DNA from: Diadema setosum
Lineage: Eukaryota; Echinodermata; Echinoidea; Diadematoida; Diadematidae
NCBI GenBank assembly: GCA_033980235.1
Contig: CM067067.1
Location: 27,550,451-27,614,450 of the forward strand
DNA: 64,000 bases
Direction: 5' to 3'
Position numbers and translations under genes: made by a program. Under the pieces are notes generated by a model. It was not told the DNA's origin. It ran no database searches and was given only the letters and a program-made list of their open reading frames with translations. Positions 10,666 to 21,434 of this stretch are shown in pieces (the first letter of the stretch is position 1; every line of letters starts with the position of its first letter).

Positions 10666-11359
10666 GTCACGGAGTATCGGGAAGTTCTCACAAACTCCAG
10701 GATCACCCCTCCCTGCCAACTCCATGTTGCTCCAAGGGAGGCGGGAAGAGTCTCTTCCCACCTCTCTGTTGCTACCCAACATGCATCGTGAATGCGTGGC
10801 GTTTCTTGTCACCGTCAGTACCCGAGGCTGCTTTGTATTTGTCTTGGAATATTGATTCTTCTTGTCAAGACATGAGTGTAGTAATCGTTTTGCATGGCTA
10901 TGTAAAAAAATTGTGATACAACGTGTACTCAACTCGTCTTTGTGATTTTTTCTTCAGTCCAAAAGGAAGACAAAATAGTATCATGACGTTTGCAATTGTT
11001 CGAAAGGTCTGCTTTTGATAACTCATACTCAGTATTAATCACCCTTGTTTTCCCGCTCCCAGGCCCTCCAATTTTATTGAGCAATCCACACGCGCGCGCA
11101 AATTCCTTTGCCATGTGGTTTTGCCAGCCAGCTGTCGGAATGTGCTTTGAAGTTACATTTCAGCCTGGCCTGGCTGGCATGAATAGGTGTCGAGTTTCAA
11201 TCAATACCTACTGTTGTTTTATTCTTGTATTTGAACATGTCATTTCACCTGACAACACACGGAGATCGGGAAGGTGTAGGGCTATAGGGAAGAGGTTTTT
11301 GTTGTGTGTTGCAACCTAATCCGGGCAATTAACCCCAGGGGGCAATTACCCCCCCCCCC

Positions 11360-11460
11360 CTCCCCCGAATACTGGTTAATGGTAAGGTTAGAGTAAAGAT
11401 TAGGGTTAGGTTTAGGGTGAGGAGTTTGGGTTATGGTTAGGATTAGGGCCAGGGGAAGGT
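11360..11460. repeat. Degenerate TTAGGG-like (interstitial telomere-type) patch
   Basis: Several GGTTAGGGTTAGG-like hexamer derivatives occur between about 11380 and 11450, next to a C-rich homopolymer at 11350-11360. TTAGGG is the usual deuterostome telomere unit. Too degenerate to be a telomere. Confidence 0.5.
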
Positions 11461-11674
11461 ATTGCCCAGAAAGAAAAGAGGGACGCGCTTTTGTTCTTGG
11501 TCAAATCGATTTTCCTAGGTGATGCTGTGGAGCTAGAAAGGAACAAAAAAAGCAATTATGATGTCTGGCGTACTTCCGGGACGTCTTATTTTTCTTGCAC
11601 TCTAAAATTTCCTATTGTTTGGCGTTATCAATGTCGTTAATTGTTGTATAGTTACCCTCTTTCGCATTATAAAC

Positions 11675-12066
11675 TTAAAGGGTGTGTACAGTTCTGGTCG
11701 AGGTGAAGATTTGGCTTTTAACGTTTTGTGAGATATTCAGAAACCACTCTATGAGATGTCAAAGAGCATGCAGTTCTAAGGGGTATCAAAAGTTTATTCG
11801 ATGAAAATCGGTTTTGAAATGGCTGAGATATTTAAAAACAAGGCGAAACAAAGAGATACTAATAAAGTTGGGGCATGTCGCCCTTTTATTATTAGCACTT
11901 TTTTGGATATCTCAGCCATTTGAAAACCAATTTTCATCAAATAAATGTTGAATCCTTCTTAAAATTACATGCTCTTTCATATTTCCTAAGAGGCTTTTCA
12001 TTATCTCACTTAGAAATGTTCAAAACATGAATCCCTACCTCAACCAGTACTGTACAGTCCCTTTAA
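11675..12066. mobile_element. TTAA-flanked foldback MITE (about 390 bp)
   Basis: TTAA at 11675-11678 and 12063-12066. Ends share AGGG..TGTACAGT..TGG in inverted orientation. The centre is also inverted (TGGCTGAGATAT near 11820, ATATCTCAGCCA near 11910). Confidence 0.78.
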
Positions 12067-12454
12067 AGTCCATAGAACATTCATACGCATTAAGATCACA
12101 CTCGAAAAGCTATACTGGTGTATAGTTTGAACACAGCAAAATGAAATAACGAATATCCCGCAGATTTTCCAAAATTATGCGTCATGTGGGTCAATTCATT
12201 TTCTTTTCTTTCTTTTTTTCATTTGTCTTCTTGTCGATGTGGGGGGTAGATTCAGGATATATTACTTTTCCTTTTCCCCTTTCGGCCCGATGTGATTGCT
12301 CCTGGTGCTGACATTCTTTCTGCTCGTCTTCCGATTACAGGTTATACTGTTGTTGTAAATAAATGCGCATGGAGCCCCAGCTGTATCGAAAAAAAAAAAA
12401 AAATAAAGCTATCTAAAGTTGACCTTCAAATACAAGTAAAATCTGAATCAATTT

Positions 12455-12545
12455 AATGGTACGGGTTCGCGGTTTCAATCCCCTCGAAGCCCGATATTTG
12501 CCTTTCAGCAAGACACTTTATCCACAAAAGGCCAGGGCTCCACAC
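12455..12545. repeat. Possible SINE fragment
   Basis: A box-B-like GGTTTCAATCC is followed by TTTCAGCAAGACACTTTATCC, a phrase I associate with tRNA-derived SINE bodies in deuterostomes. No intact box A or tail. Confidence 0.35.
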
Positions 12546-12799
12546 TAACTTTTATTTCGGTGGCCCGAAAAGAAAAACAAACAAGCAAAACTACCGGTCC
12601 TACTAAACATAGAAAAATAAATATCAAGTATTACTGAAGTGATACAGGTATACCCACGTCTAAATAAATGAATAGAAAATTTAGTCATATTATACCGTTA
12701 TTCTGAGTTCTAAGATTTCGCAAATAGGCTTATAGATTATAATAAAAGTTGATGCCTATTAAAGTGGTCAAAATTGCGTTTGAAATGAGAAAGTGGGAG

Positions 12800-14370
12800 C
12801 ATTTGCAGACATTGTAAACATCCGACATTTGTTTTAGCATCGTAAAGAGGGAAAAGTTACAGTTATTTATTTCTGATGGAAATTCAAGCAATCATCCAAC
12901 ATTTACAAGTATTTTAACACCTTCCGGACGTGAAAGCAAACATCCGCTCTTTATTTTATCATCTATGAGCCGATTGATACCGTTAATCATTTCCAAACGT
13001 ACAAACAACAATCTGTTACTTATTTTAGCATCGTACGGAGCAGAATATTACCGTTATTCATCTCCAAATTCAAAAGCAAACACCCGACATTCATTTTATG
13101 ATCGAAGGAGCCGAATGTCACTGCTGTCCACTTTCGAAAGTGAAATGAATCATCTGACATATTTCAGCATCGCACGGAGCCGAATGTTATACTGTTTTTC
13201 ACATTCAAACGTCAAGGCAGACATCCGACATTTACTTTAACATCAAACGCAACCGAGTGTTATTGTTATTCATTTCGAAATGTTAAATAGCAAATGTCTG
13301 ATATTTATTTTAGCATCTTAATTATGGAGCAGAATGTCGATACTGCTTTTCACTTCCGAACGTTCAAGCAATCATCTGACATTTATTTTGGCATCTTCCG
13401 AAGCCGAATGTTATTGAGCACTATTTACTTTCGAACGTAAAAGCGAACATTCGGCATTTCATCGTCGAATATATACGGAGCTGAATATCATTGTTATTCA
13501 TTTCCGAACGTCAAAGGGATCATTCGACATACATTTTAGTATCTTCCGGAGCTGAATGTTATTGCCATTTACTTTCGAACGTAAAAGCGAACATCCAGCA
13601 ATTATTTCATCATCGTACTGAGTTGAATACTATTGTTATTCATTCCCGAACGGCAAAGCAAACATTCAACATTTATTTTAGCATCTTCCGGAGCTGATCA
13701 TTATTGCTATTTACTTTCGAACATAAAAGCAAGCATCCGACAGTTATTTAGCATCGTATGGAGCAAAATATTACTTGTATTCACTTCCGAGCGTAAAAAC
13801 AATTATCTGACAATTATTTCAGCATCTTCTGGAGCCGAATGTTGTTGCTATTCACTTTCGAAAGTAAAAGCAAATATCCAACATTCATCTCATCGTTGTA
13901 CGAAGTTGATTATTATTGTTATTCATTTCCGAACGCCAAAGGGATAATTCGACATTTACTTTAGCATCTTCCGGAGCTGAATATTATTGTTATTTACTTT
14001 CGAACGTAAAAGTAAATTTCCGGCATTTATTCTATCATCGTACGTAGTTGAATATCATTATCATTTATATTCGACCGTCAAAGCAAACATTCGACATTTA
14101 TTTCAGCATCTTCCGGAGCCGTATTTTATCCTTATTCATTTCCGAACGCAAAATCAAATATCTGACATTAATTTCAGCACCGTACGGAGCTGAATCTTAC
14201 CATTATTCATTTCCAAAAGTATCAGCAAACATCCGACATTTATTTTTGTATAATACGGAGTCGAATATTACCGTTATTTATTTCCAAAATTAAGAGCAAA
14301 CATCTGACATTTATTCTAGCAGCTTACGGAGCCGATAGTTACCGCTGTTCATTTTCAAAACTAAAGGCAA
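12800..14370. repeat. Degenerate 71-bp tandem array, about 22 units
   Basis: Successive units repeat the order GAGC.GAAT...TTATTCA(T/C)TTCCGAACG...AAGCAAACATCCGACATTTATTTTAGCATC, with a period of 71 bp counted across several units. Divergence between units is high, so the array is old or poorly homogenised. Because 71 is not divisible by 3, the many small reading frames in it are artefacts. Confidence 0.85.
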
Positions 14371-14975
14371 ACATCCGGCTTTTTTGGTGGCCCGGCGTGC
14401 GTTTTTGGTGACGCCGGTCGCAAATTAACAATTCGCGAAATCGTGATTCGATTCGCGAAAAGACTCCGCTAAATCGCTACACTCGGCAGGGGCTACGCCG
14501 TCCTTTCACCAGGTCTCGTTACAAAACCAAAATCTCGCGTGAATTCTTGCGTTACCTATCGTTAATTTTAACGAAACATCGTTAATTTGCGATAGGGATC
14601 GTTACTCATCGTTACTCATCGTTACTACAAACGTTAATTTTCCCGATCGTTACTTTGCGTTACTAACGATTCGGGTGAAAGCGCTTGCGTTAATGAAACG
14701 TTAATGTTGATTAACGCAAAGTTTATTTTGGTATATACTGTATGCATTTCCTTTGGACAAAAGGAAATGGTTTGTAATATCAAAACACTATTTGTCATAC
14801 AAATACAACCTAATTAGCATATTGTGCATATTAATACCCGAATGTACCAGAAGTCAATGGCCAAGGTCGACTTAAGAAATTGTAACAGTTTTCGCGATAA
14901 TTCAAGACTGGATTATGCAAATTTCACCAAACCTGGTCCAAAGCTGACGTATGATGGGGCAAGTGATTAAGCAGT

Positions 14976-16028
14976 TTTTAGCTCACCTGAGCCAAAGGCT
15001 CAAGTGAGCTATTGCGATCGCCCTTCGTCCGGCGTCCGTCGTTCGTCGTGCGTAAACTTTTTACATTTTCATCTTCTTCTTGAAAACCCCAAGACCGATT
15101 TTCATCAAACTTGGCAAGTAGCATCCCTAGGGGGTTAGGAACTCAATTTGTTAAAATGGGCACCATTCCCCAAACAGGGGGCCCCCAGGGGGGCCCAAAC
15201 CCCCCAAAAGTTAGGAATCTGTAAAAATCTTTTTCTCTAGAACCAGAAGTGATAGAGCTAAGTTAATACTATGAGTTAGTACATTGATGACTGTAGTTTC
15301 AAGTTTGTTCATGGCAGAATCAGGGGTGCCCCCCTTGGGACCCAGGGGAGGGGGGTGTGGAGGGGTCCTAATGGGGCCTAAATTGTACATTTTCATTTTC
15401 TTCTTGAGAACCCCATGACCCATTTTCACCAAACTTGGCAGGTAGCATCCCTAGGGGGTTAGGATCTCAATTTATTAAAATGGGCACCATGCCCCATCCA
15501 GGGGGCCCCGGGGGGGGGGGGGGGCAAACCCCCCAAAATGAAGGAATCTTTAAAAATCTTCTCTAGAATCAGAAGTTATAGAGCTAAGATAATACTATGA
15601 GTGAGTACATTAATGACTGTAGTTTCAAGTTTTTTCATAGCAGATCCAGGGGTGCCCCTCTCGGGGGCGGGGGGGGGGGGGGGGGGGGGAAGGTCCAAAT
15701 GGGGGCCTGAATTGTACATTTTCATCTTCTTCCTGAAAACCTCATGATGGATTTTTGTCAAACTTGGCAGGTAGCATCCCTAGGGGGTCAGGATCTCAAT
15801 TTATCAAAATGGGCACCATGCCCCACCCAGAGGGCCCCAGGGGGCCCAATCCCCCCAAATGAAGGAATCTTAAAAAATTTGGGCCCTTATTGTACATTTT
15901 CATCTTCTACTTGAGAATGCCTGGTCAAATTTTAGTAGAGCTGTGAATAATTTAGATTAGTGACTGCGTGAAAGGTGAACTTGCGATACAGTGTACTCAG
16001 GTGAGCGCTAGACCCGAGGGTCTCTTGT
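14976..16028 (+). mobile_element. Tandem-core element, AGCTCACCTGAG family (HINE-like)
   Basis: Starts with TTTTAGCTCACCTGAG and ends with its near inverse CTCAGGTGAGCGC (about 15996-16008), a hairpin AGACCC/GGGTCT (16010-16023) and CTTGTT. The core is three units of about 326 bp starting near 15058, 15385 and 15713, each with a landmark TTTTCATCTTCTTCTTGA and G/C homopolymers. Subterminal inverted repeats plus tandem core plus 3' hairpin is the anatomy of non-autonomous Helentrons. Shorter copies lie at 44030-44523 and 49922-50152. Confidence 0.6.
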
Positions 16029-16468
16029 TAAGTAAAATCGGCAAGAGGTCAAAGGTCAAAAGATTCAAGCTCAATGCTAAAATTATTATTTTCCCCATAG
16101 CTATGCAATGTCTCAAGATACTTTCTTCAGACTTAGTGACTGCATACAATGTACTACCAAAATAAGATTCTCCAGAGAGTTTCAGGTCAAATTTCCTGCC
16201 AAAAAGTCAAAGCTCTGATGAAAGTGCTATATTTCACTTTTTCTTTCATATCTTGAATGTGAATCAAGGTATCATGAATCTTAGTACATATTTGTGCATG
16301 TTCTACCTGACAGTGATACCTTTGTTGATTATCAAAAAAATGTTAAGCCCTCCCCTCTCAAATATTTTTGTTTCCTCTTGATAAGTAGGAAAGGACATGG
16401 AATTCAGTGACATGGTATAGTCATCACCATCATTACATTTAATGTGTGGATCGCATGGAAGTTAATTT
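16029..16468. other. Spacer before the DIRS element
   Basis: AT-rich, no gene seen. Phrases such as CCTGACAGTGAT link it loosely to the repeat family at 45270 and 55200. Confidence 0.4.
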
Positions 16469-16642
16469 TGATCTACATCAGTACATCCGACCACCTATCT
16501 GTTATAGTTTGCTATTATATCCCTATAATTGCCCTAACATCGAACAAAAACTTTAACACTGATAGCCTACCTTACACCGCCCGTGTCCCCCAGGCCGCGC
16601 GTACGTGCGCACGTAACCCGTCACCCGCCATGACTCTTCCTC
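16469..16642. repeat. DIRS left inverted terminal repeat
   Basis: Pairs with 23068-23223 with very few differences over about 155 bp (landmark CGTACGTGCGCACGTAACCC). The outermost 20 bases are unique to the left end and are mirrored in the ICR. Confidence 0.92.
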
Positions 16643-17094
16643 TTTCCCGTTCGCCCTCCAACACGTTCGGACGTATATCTGAGATCGCTAGTGAAAATCC
16701 AACCACATCGCTGGAATCCTCCAACAATCAGGCAAAATCTTTCCTTATTTTTACTCCTTGATTGTTGTTTCACTTTAGCAGATCTTTTTGTCATTTGTTA
16801 CCGAGAAAGGGATAAAATCGCGAATATTATTTCGCTCCAAACCTCGGTGATTTTGCTTCGCGCTGCCCCATACGTTAGTGTGGTATGTGCACCGCGCCTC
16901 GGATCTCGCCACGCACTGGCGGGTTTTTCCCCCTTTCTCGTCTTAGCCTGCCTACAGTTCGGCTTCTTGTCGTCTCTTTTATGTTTTCCTCCTCCCGTTC
17001 ATTAAATTTCGATTCTCACGGGAGTCCTTTGGTGTTTTTCAATCTTTTTGATGTAATTAGGAACACTGTGGATACTACGTAGGCTGTACGCCGC

Positions 17095-17320
17095 GAGTTG
17101 GTATCTCGTTCCCGTAGTTAGCCAATGGCTGGCCGCTTGGCCTTCGTTAGCCATCTTTAGACTATGGCACGCCACTTGTGCCTTAATTACCGGTCGTAGA
17201 ACTATGGCAAGCCGATTGGCTATAAATTACCGGCTTGTAGACGTATGGCACGCCATTGGGGCCTTAATTATCGTTTGTAGACCTTATGGCAAGCCTATTT
17301 TGACTTTATACTCCTTGTCC
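17095..17320. repeat. Leader mini-repeats in the DIRS element
   Basis: Four to five imperfect copies of an about 50-bp unit (ATGGCA.GCC..TTGG.CCTTAATTACCG..GTAGAC) in the untranslated leader before the gag-like frame. Confidence 0.65.
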
Positions 17321-17587
17321 TTGGGCTTTCGACCCCAGACTCCGTTCTTTTTGCATACTGCATGTGCTCTGTGCCCCCTTGGGCCTTTATTAAGGTGGCC
17401 CTCGCCTATGGCGCGCCACTGGGGCCTTATTTAACTTTATCCTTTATGGGTTTTGGGGGTTTTTACCCCTCTTTTCGCACATGTCTCATGATTCCTTGTT
17501 ACTCAATTGGTCTTCGTCATGCTGTGCTTTCAATGATATCTTCTTGTCTGCCCAGCTCGGTCCTAATTCCCGCCCCTTGGGACGCAC

Positions 17588-19800
17588 ATGCAGTCTGCGC
17601 GCTGCACCGCATATGCTCTCGGTCTGATCCCTGCGCAACTTGCTCCATTTGGTCAGACCCCTTGTGGGTCACGCTGGAGGCTTGGCTGTCCTCTCACCCC
17701 CCCCCCCATCCAAAGGGCTCCAGCCCTGGTTCCGTCCGCGGCCACACGGCCGACGGACTCAGAGCTTTCTGCTCGGAACCCCCTCGTGGAGGGAGACTCT
17801 TTACCGGTCACTGAACCGGAGGGGCTAGGATCCGGCTCCGCCGATCCGCCCCTTGAGATTCTCGCTTCCGAGGGAAGTGATTCGGGGGAGGAGGGTGGGC
17901 GCCCTTGGCGACCTGACCGGATCTTGGCTGGCCTCTCTTCCCCCGGCTCTAACCGGCCTTTGGGGTTTGAGAGCGGTGGGGAGCCGCCACGAGCGTCTTC
18001 GCTCATGGGGGCCGCCCCCCACCCCGCCCGCAGCCCTGCGGCTAGAGCGGCTTCCAGCCTCGGCCCTACTCGTTCCCCACCATCCGGCCCTCCCAGGCCG
18101 GCGGCGGCGGTGTTCGGGTGTGGTGGTGCGGGTCCGGCCCGGCTGCCCACTACGCGGGCCCCCTCCTCCCTCCAACCCGGCCAGCACGCCACGGTGCGTG
18201 GCCCTAGGTTGGTAGCTGCCCGCGCTCTTAACAAGCCGGCACCTACCGCCTCCGGGACCCTCCCCGGCCCGCCCACTTGGGCGGCGCTAGTCGAGCCTCC
18301 CGCCCGGGACTGGCAGCTTTCAGCGGCGTCCTCAACCGGCACCCCACTGGCCAGACAGCCCTTAAGCTCGTCCCTTGGGATGTTGAAGAAGAAAAAGAAG
18401 GCTAAGAAAAGGCCTCCCACGGCTCCTTCTGCCTCTCCCTCTTCCAAAAAGTCCAAAACCTTGGGCAAGAAAAAGAAGGCTCCTAGGGCTCAGCCCAGCG
18501 AAGCTGAACTCTTTGAGGTTTTCAGCTGCTTCGCAGAGAGCCAAGGCTGGTCGCTCCCCAGCCTTCCGGCCGAATCGACCGCTGCCGCTTCAGTGCCCAC
18601 GGCCCCGCCGCCGCCACGCAGGGAGCTCATAGCCGGTACGAGCCGTGCTCCTGCGGCATTGGGGGCTCCACCTGGGGAGGAAACCCTCCCGACCCAGGTG
18701 GAGAGCCATCGACTGCGCCGCCCGGTCCCGGCCGCTGCCAGTCAGGCTCCAATGGCTACCATCCCCCTAGGGTGGTCTACCCTTGCCGCTCCCTCGGCCC
18801 CCCCGCCCTTCCTCGGGCATGGCGGCCCGAACCATGTTGGGTGATAGCGCACTGCTGGCGGAGAGTCTCTCCCCAGCACTGGCGCCTCCCTCTTTCCCGC
18901 CCCTCCCTGATCAGTTCGGGGTCCCTGCCTCTGAGCTGACCCCTCTTCAGAGTGGGAGTCTATGTCCACCTCGGCAGCGCCCTCCCTGATTGGGACTGAG
19001 GCCTCTCCTGGGTTGAAACACCTCAGTGACGAGGCTGAAGCCTTGCTCCTCCACTACCTGGAGGAGTTTTATACGGTCAGCCCTGACCATGCGGAGCAGC
19101 AGCCCCAGGCGTCCCGGTTCTTCCAGGGGGGATCGGGTGCTCAACCCGGCATTCCCCTCACGGCTGACTTCAAAGATGAGTACGGGTGCATCGCTCGTGA
19201 ACTGTCCCCCAGGGGTGGCCCCCCTGGTTTGAGGAGAGCGTTCACCTTTCAACCAGGCGACATGGCCCGTTTTCTGTCCCCGCAGACACTATCCCCCGAG
19301 CTCCTTGCTCTAGGCGACTATGTTGGGAAGGTCAACCCCCTCCGCAGGCGCACCTTCTTGGAGGAGGGTAAGAGGTGGACGCATATGTCCATCTTGGCCA
19401 GGTCCACTATGCGGGTGCTCTGACCAATCTGGCTGTGCAGGCGGACGACCTGCGGGTCTCCCCGGAGGACAGGCAGTTGCTTGATGCACTGCTCATGTCG
19501 ATCTCAGAGCAGCTCTCGAAACAATCCACCCGTGAAGCCTTGTACACGACTCGTCATCGTAGGAACCTGGCACTAGAAGCACTGGGTTTTTCGGCAAGAC
19601 AGCGGGTTCAACTGACCACTGACATGCCCTGTGAGGGCCCCTTTCTGTTCTCAGGACAGTTTGCCCCTCAGATCAGGGATGAGTTAGCAAGGTGCCAACA
19701 GGCCCGTGAATTGGCCACGCAGCTCAGGACTGTCCAGCCACGAGCCCCCCCCCCCCGACCCCGCGGAGCAGCTCGCCCGGCGGCGGCACCCCCCGCGTAA
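17588..19800 (+). pseudogene. DIRS gag-like region, interrupted
   Basis: The first frame (17588-18844, 418 codons) is rich in Pro, Ala, Ser and Gly, with a lysine-rich stretch KKKKKAKKR near residue 271 that could act in nuclear import or nucleic-acid binding. It ends in TGA followed directly by TAG. Continuation is visible in another frame (18783-18989), then 18962-19423, then 19375-19800, where LLMSISEQLSKQSTREALY and RHRRNLALEALGF look like the conserved C-terminal Gag region of DIRS elements. At least three frame breaks are therefore needed. Gag of DIRS elements lacks a universal motif, so the call rests mainly on position in the element. The N-terminal start is uncertain. Confidence 0.65.
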
Positions 19801-19926
19801 CGGTCACCTTGCCTCCCCCTAAGCCGTCCCGCCGCTCCGGCCGCGGTCGCCGCAGTCACTGGGGTAGAGAAAGACAGCGAGGATCAACCCGCCCGGCCGC
19901 CAGGGGCTGCGGCGGCTTTTGACTCC

Positions 19927-21434
19927 TTGCCCCGAGCGCTTCAGGCCCCCTCAGCAGGGGTAGGCGGCCGCCTTCGGGCCTTCCAGTTGGCCTGGATGGC
20001 CATTACGGACAACGCCTTCGTGCTCTCCGTTGTAGGCAGTGGCTTATCCATCGAGCTCGCCACTCCCTTGCACGGAGGCGTCATCCGTCTTCCCCCACCC
20101 CTCGCCTCCTCTCAGGCGCCGAGGCATGGCGACCGAGATCGCCACCCTGTTAGTGAAGGGGGCAGTGGAACGGATCCGTAACCACCCGTGGCTCTCCCTT
20201 TCCCCTCCTTTTCTGGTTCCCAAGCGCTCGGGGAGGTTTCGCCTTATTCTCAACCTCAAGAGAATAAACCGGCACATCTGTACAGAGCATTTTCGAATGG
20301 AGACATTGGCGTCCATACTTCCTTGTCTCAGACCAGGAAACTGGACAGTGTCCATAGATCTCAAGGATGCTTACCTCCACGTCCCGACAGCACCAGCATC
20401 CAGGGACCTGCTGGGCTTCTCCTTCGGGGGGAATGTTCCATTTCCGCGCTCTGCCTTTCGGTCTGAAACCCGCACTACGCCTGTTCACCAGGCTCGTCTC
20501 GTGTGTAGCAGCCTTTCTCAGGCAACAAGACCTGAGGGTATTTTGCTACCTGGACGATTGGCTGTTAGCAGCCAGCTCCCAGACTCTGCTCTCTCACCAG
20601 TTGTCGTTCCTGCTGAGAACAGTGCAGTCACTCAGATTTCTTATAAATTGGGAGAAGTTGGAGCTCGTGCCCACACAATGTCCAACCTTCCTGGGTGCGG
20701 TGATCGACATCCCCCGTCAGCTGGCGCGCCCCAGCCCAGCTCGGGTGATTACGATCATATCCGCCGCCCGCCGCATCAGGCGGCAGCGGCAGGTCCCTGC
20801 CAGATCTTTCCTTCAGTTCCTGGGGTATCTGGCGAGCCTGGTCGATGTGTTACCGGACTGTCGGCTACACATGGGTCCCCTGCAGATCCATCTGTTCAAT
20901 CATTTCCACCCATCATGGGACCCCTTGACGAAAATGGTTCCCCTGCCCCCGGCCACCCGCCTGCTGTTCAGGCGGTGGTGTTGCCCGGAGTTTCTGAGCA
21001 GGGGCAACCCTCTGCAGCCCCCACAAACCACGCTCACAGTTACTACTGACGCCTCCCACCAGGGTTGGGGCGGTCACTGTCAGGGGCTCCATGCCTATGG
21101 GGACTGGTGCCTTTCGGCTACCCTCCCCCACATCAATGTGCTGGAGTTCCAAGCGGTTATCCTATCCCTCCACCATTTCTTGCCCCTACTCCAGGGCCAG
21201 GCTGTGTTGATTCACACGGACAATGTCACAGTGGCAGTGTACATCAACAAGCAGGGAGGCACGCACTCCACACGCTTGAATGCTCTCGCTGCCACACTGT
21301 GGAGATGGTGCAGACGCAATAGGATCTTTCCCATTGCCTCATATATATACCAGGCAGGGACAACCTCATTGCGGACTTTCTGTCCCGGGGCTGGGTCCTC
21401 CCCTCCGAGTGGAGACTCAACCCGCAAATCATGA
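19927..21434 (+). pseudogene. DIRS reverse transcriptase-RNase H, frameshifted
   Basis: RT motifs appear in order but across three frames. GGRLRAFQLAW (from about 19960) marks the DIRS-type N-terminus. FLVPKRSGRFRLILNLK and VSIDLKDAYLHVP (20210-20385) are RT motifs 1-2 and A. FRALPFGLKPA (about 20445) is motif B. YLDDWLL (20547) holds the catalytic DD. FLGAVID follows. RNase H is seen as VTTDASHQGWGG (about 21035), the INVLEFQAV block and HTDN (about 21213). Frame changes lie near 20100, at a six-G run (20426-20431) and at an AT run (about 21340-21350). The last frame continues directly into the recombinase ORF. Catalytic residues look intact; the breaks prevent a continuous product. Confidence 0.88.

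Larger units (their letters stand above)
8582..14740. mobile_element. Large (6.16-kb) TA-flanked TIR element, non-autonomous
   Basis: The left end CAGTATATACCAAAAGAAAC (8582) is matched by the reversed right end (14740) over 30 bp with one difference, and both ends abut TA (8580-8581 and 14741-14742). Subterminal regions (about 8600-8760 and 14540-14720) carry many CGTTAC/CGTTAA motifs in both orientations, resembling multiple transposase-binding sites. The interior holds nested MITEs (8888-9452, 11675-12066), a telomere-like patch and a 71-bp tandem array, but no transposase-sized frame. TA plus CAGT ends suggests the Tc1/mariner superfamily, though the size is unusual. Confidence 0.6.

Noticed and set aside
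10929..11114. Minus-strand frame with GGPGSGKT, resembling a Walker A (P-loop) motif
   Set aside because: Sequence after the motif fits no adenylate kinase or other P-loop family I know, no Walker B or splice context is evident, and it lies inside a transposon. Probably chance.
12965..14293. Several small frames with recurring residues that look like a repeat protein
   Set aside because: They arise from a 71-bp tandem DNA repeat, which is not a multiple of three, so no consistent protein repeat exists.
12800..14370. CRISPR-like periodicity
   Set aside because: Units repeat along their full length with no unique spacers, in a eukaryotic transposon setting.
17653..18468. 271-codon open frame on the minus strand opposite the gag-like region
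   Set aside because: A shadow of the GC-rich, Pro/Ala-rich gag-like frame; its composition mirrors it and it has no domain motif.
20039..21049. Single 336-codon frame through the RT region
   Set aside because: Only its first part (to about 20430) carries RT motifs; the rest is out-of-frame readthrough past the G-run.
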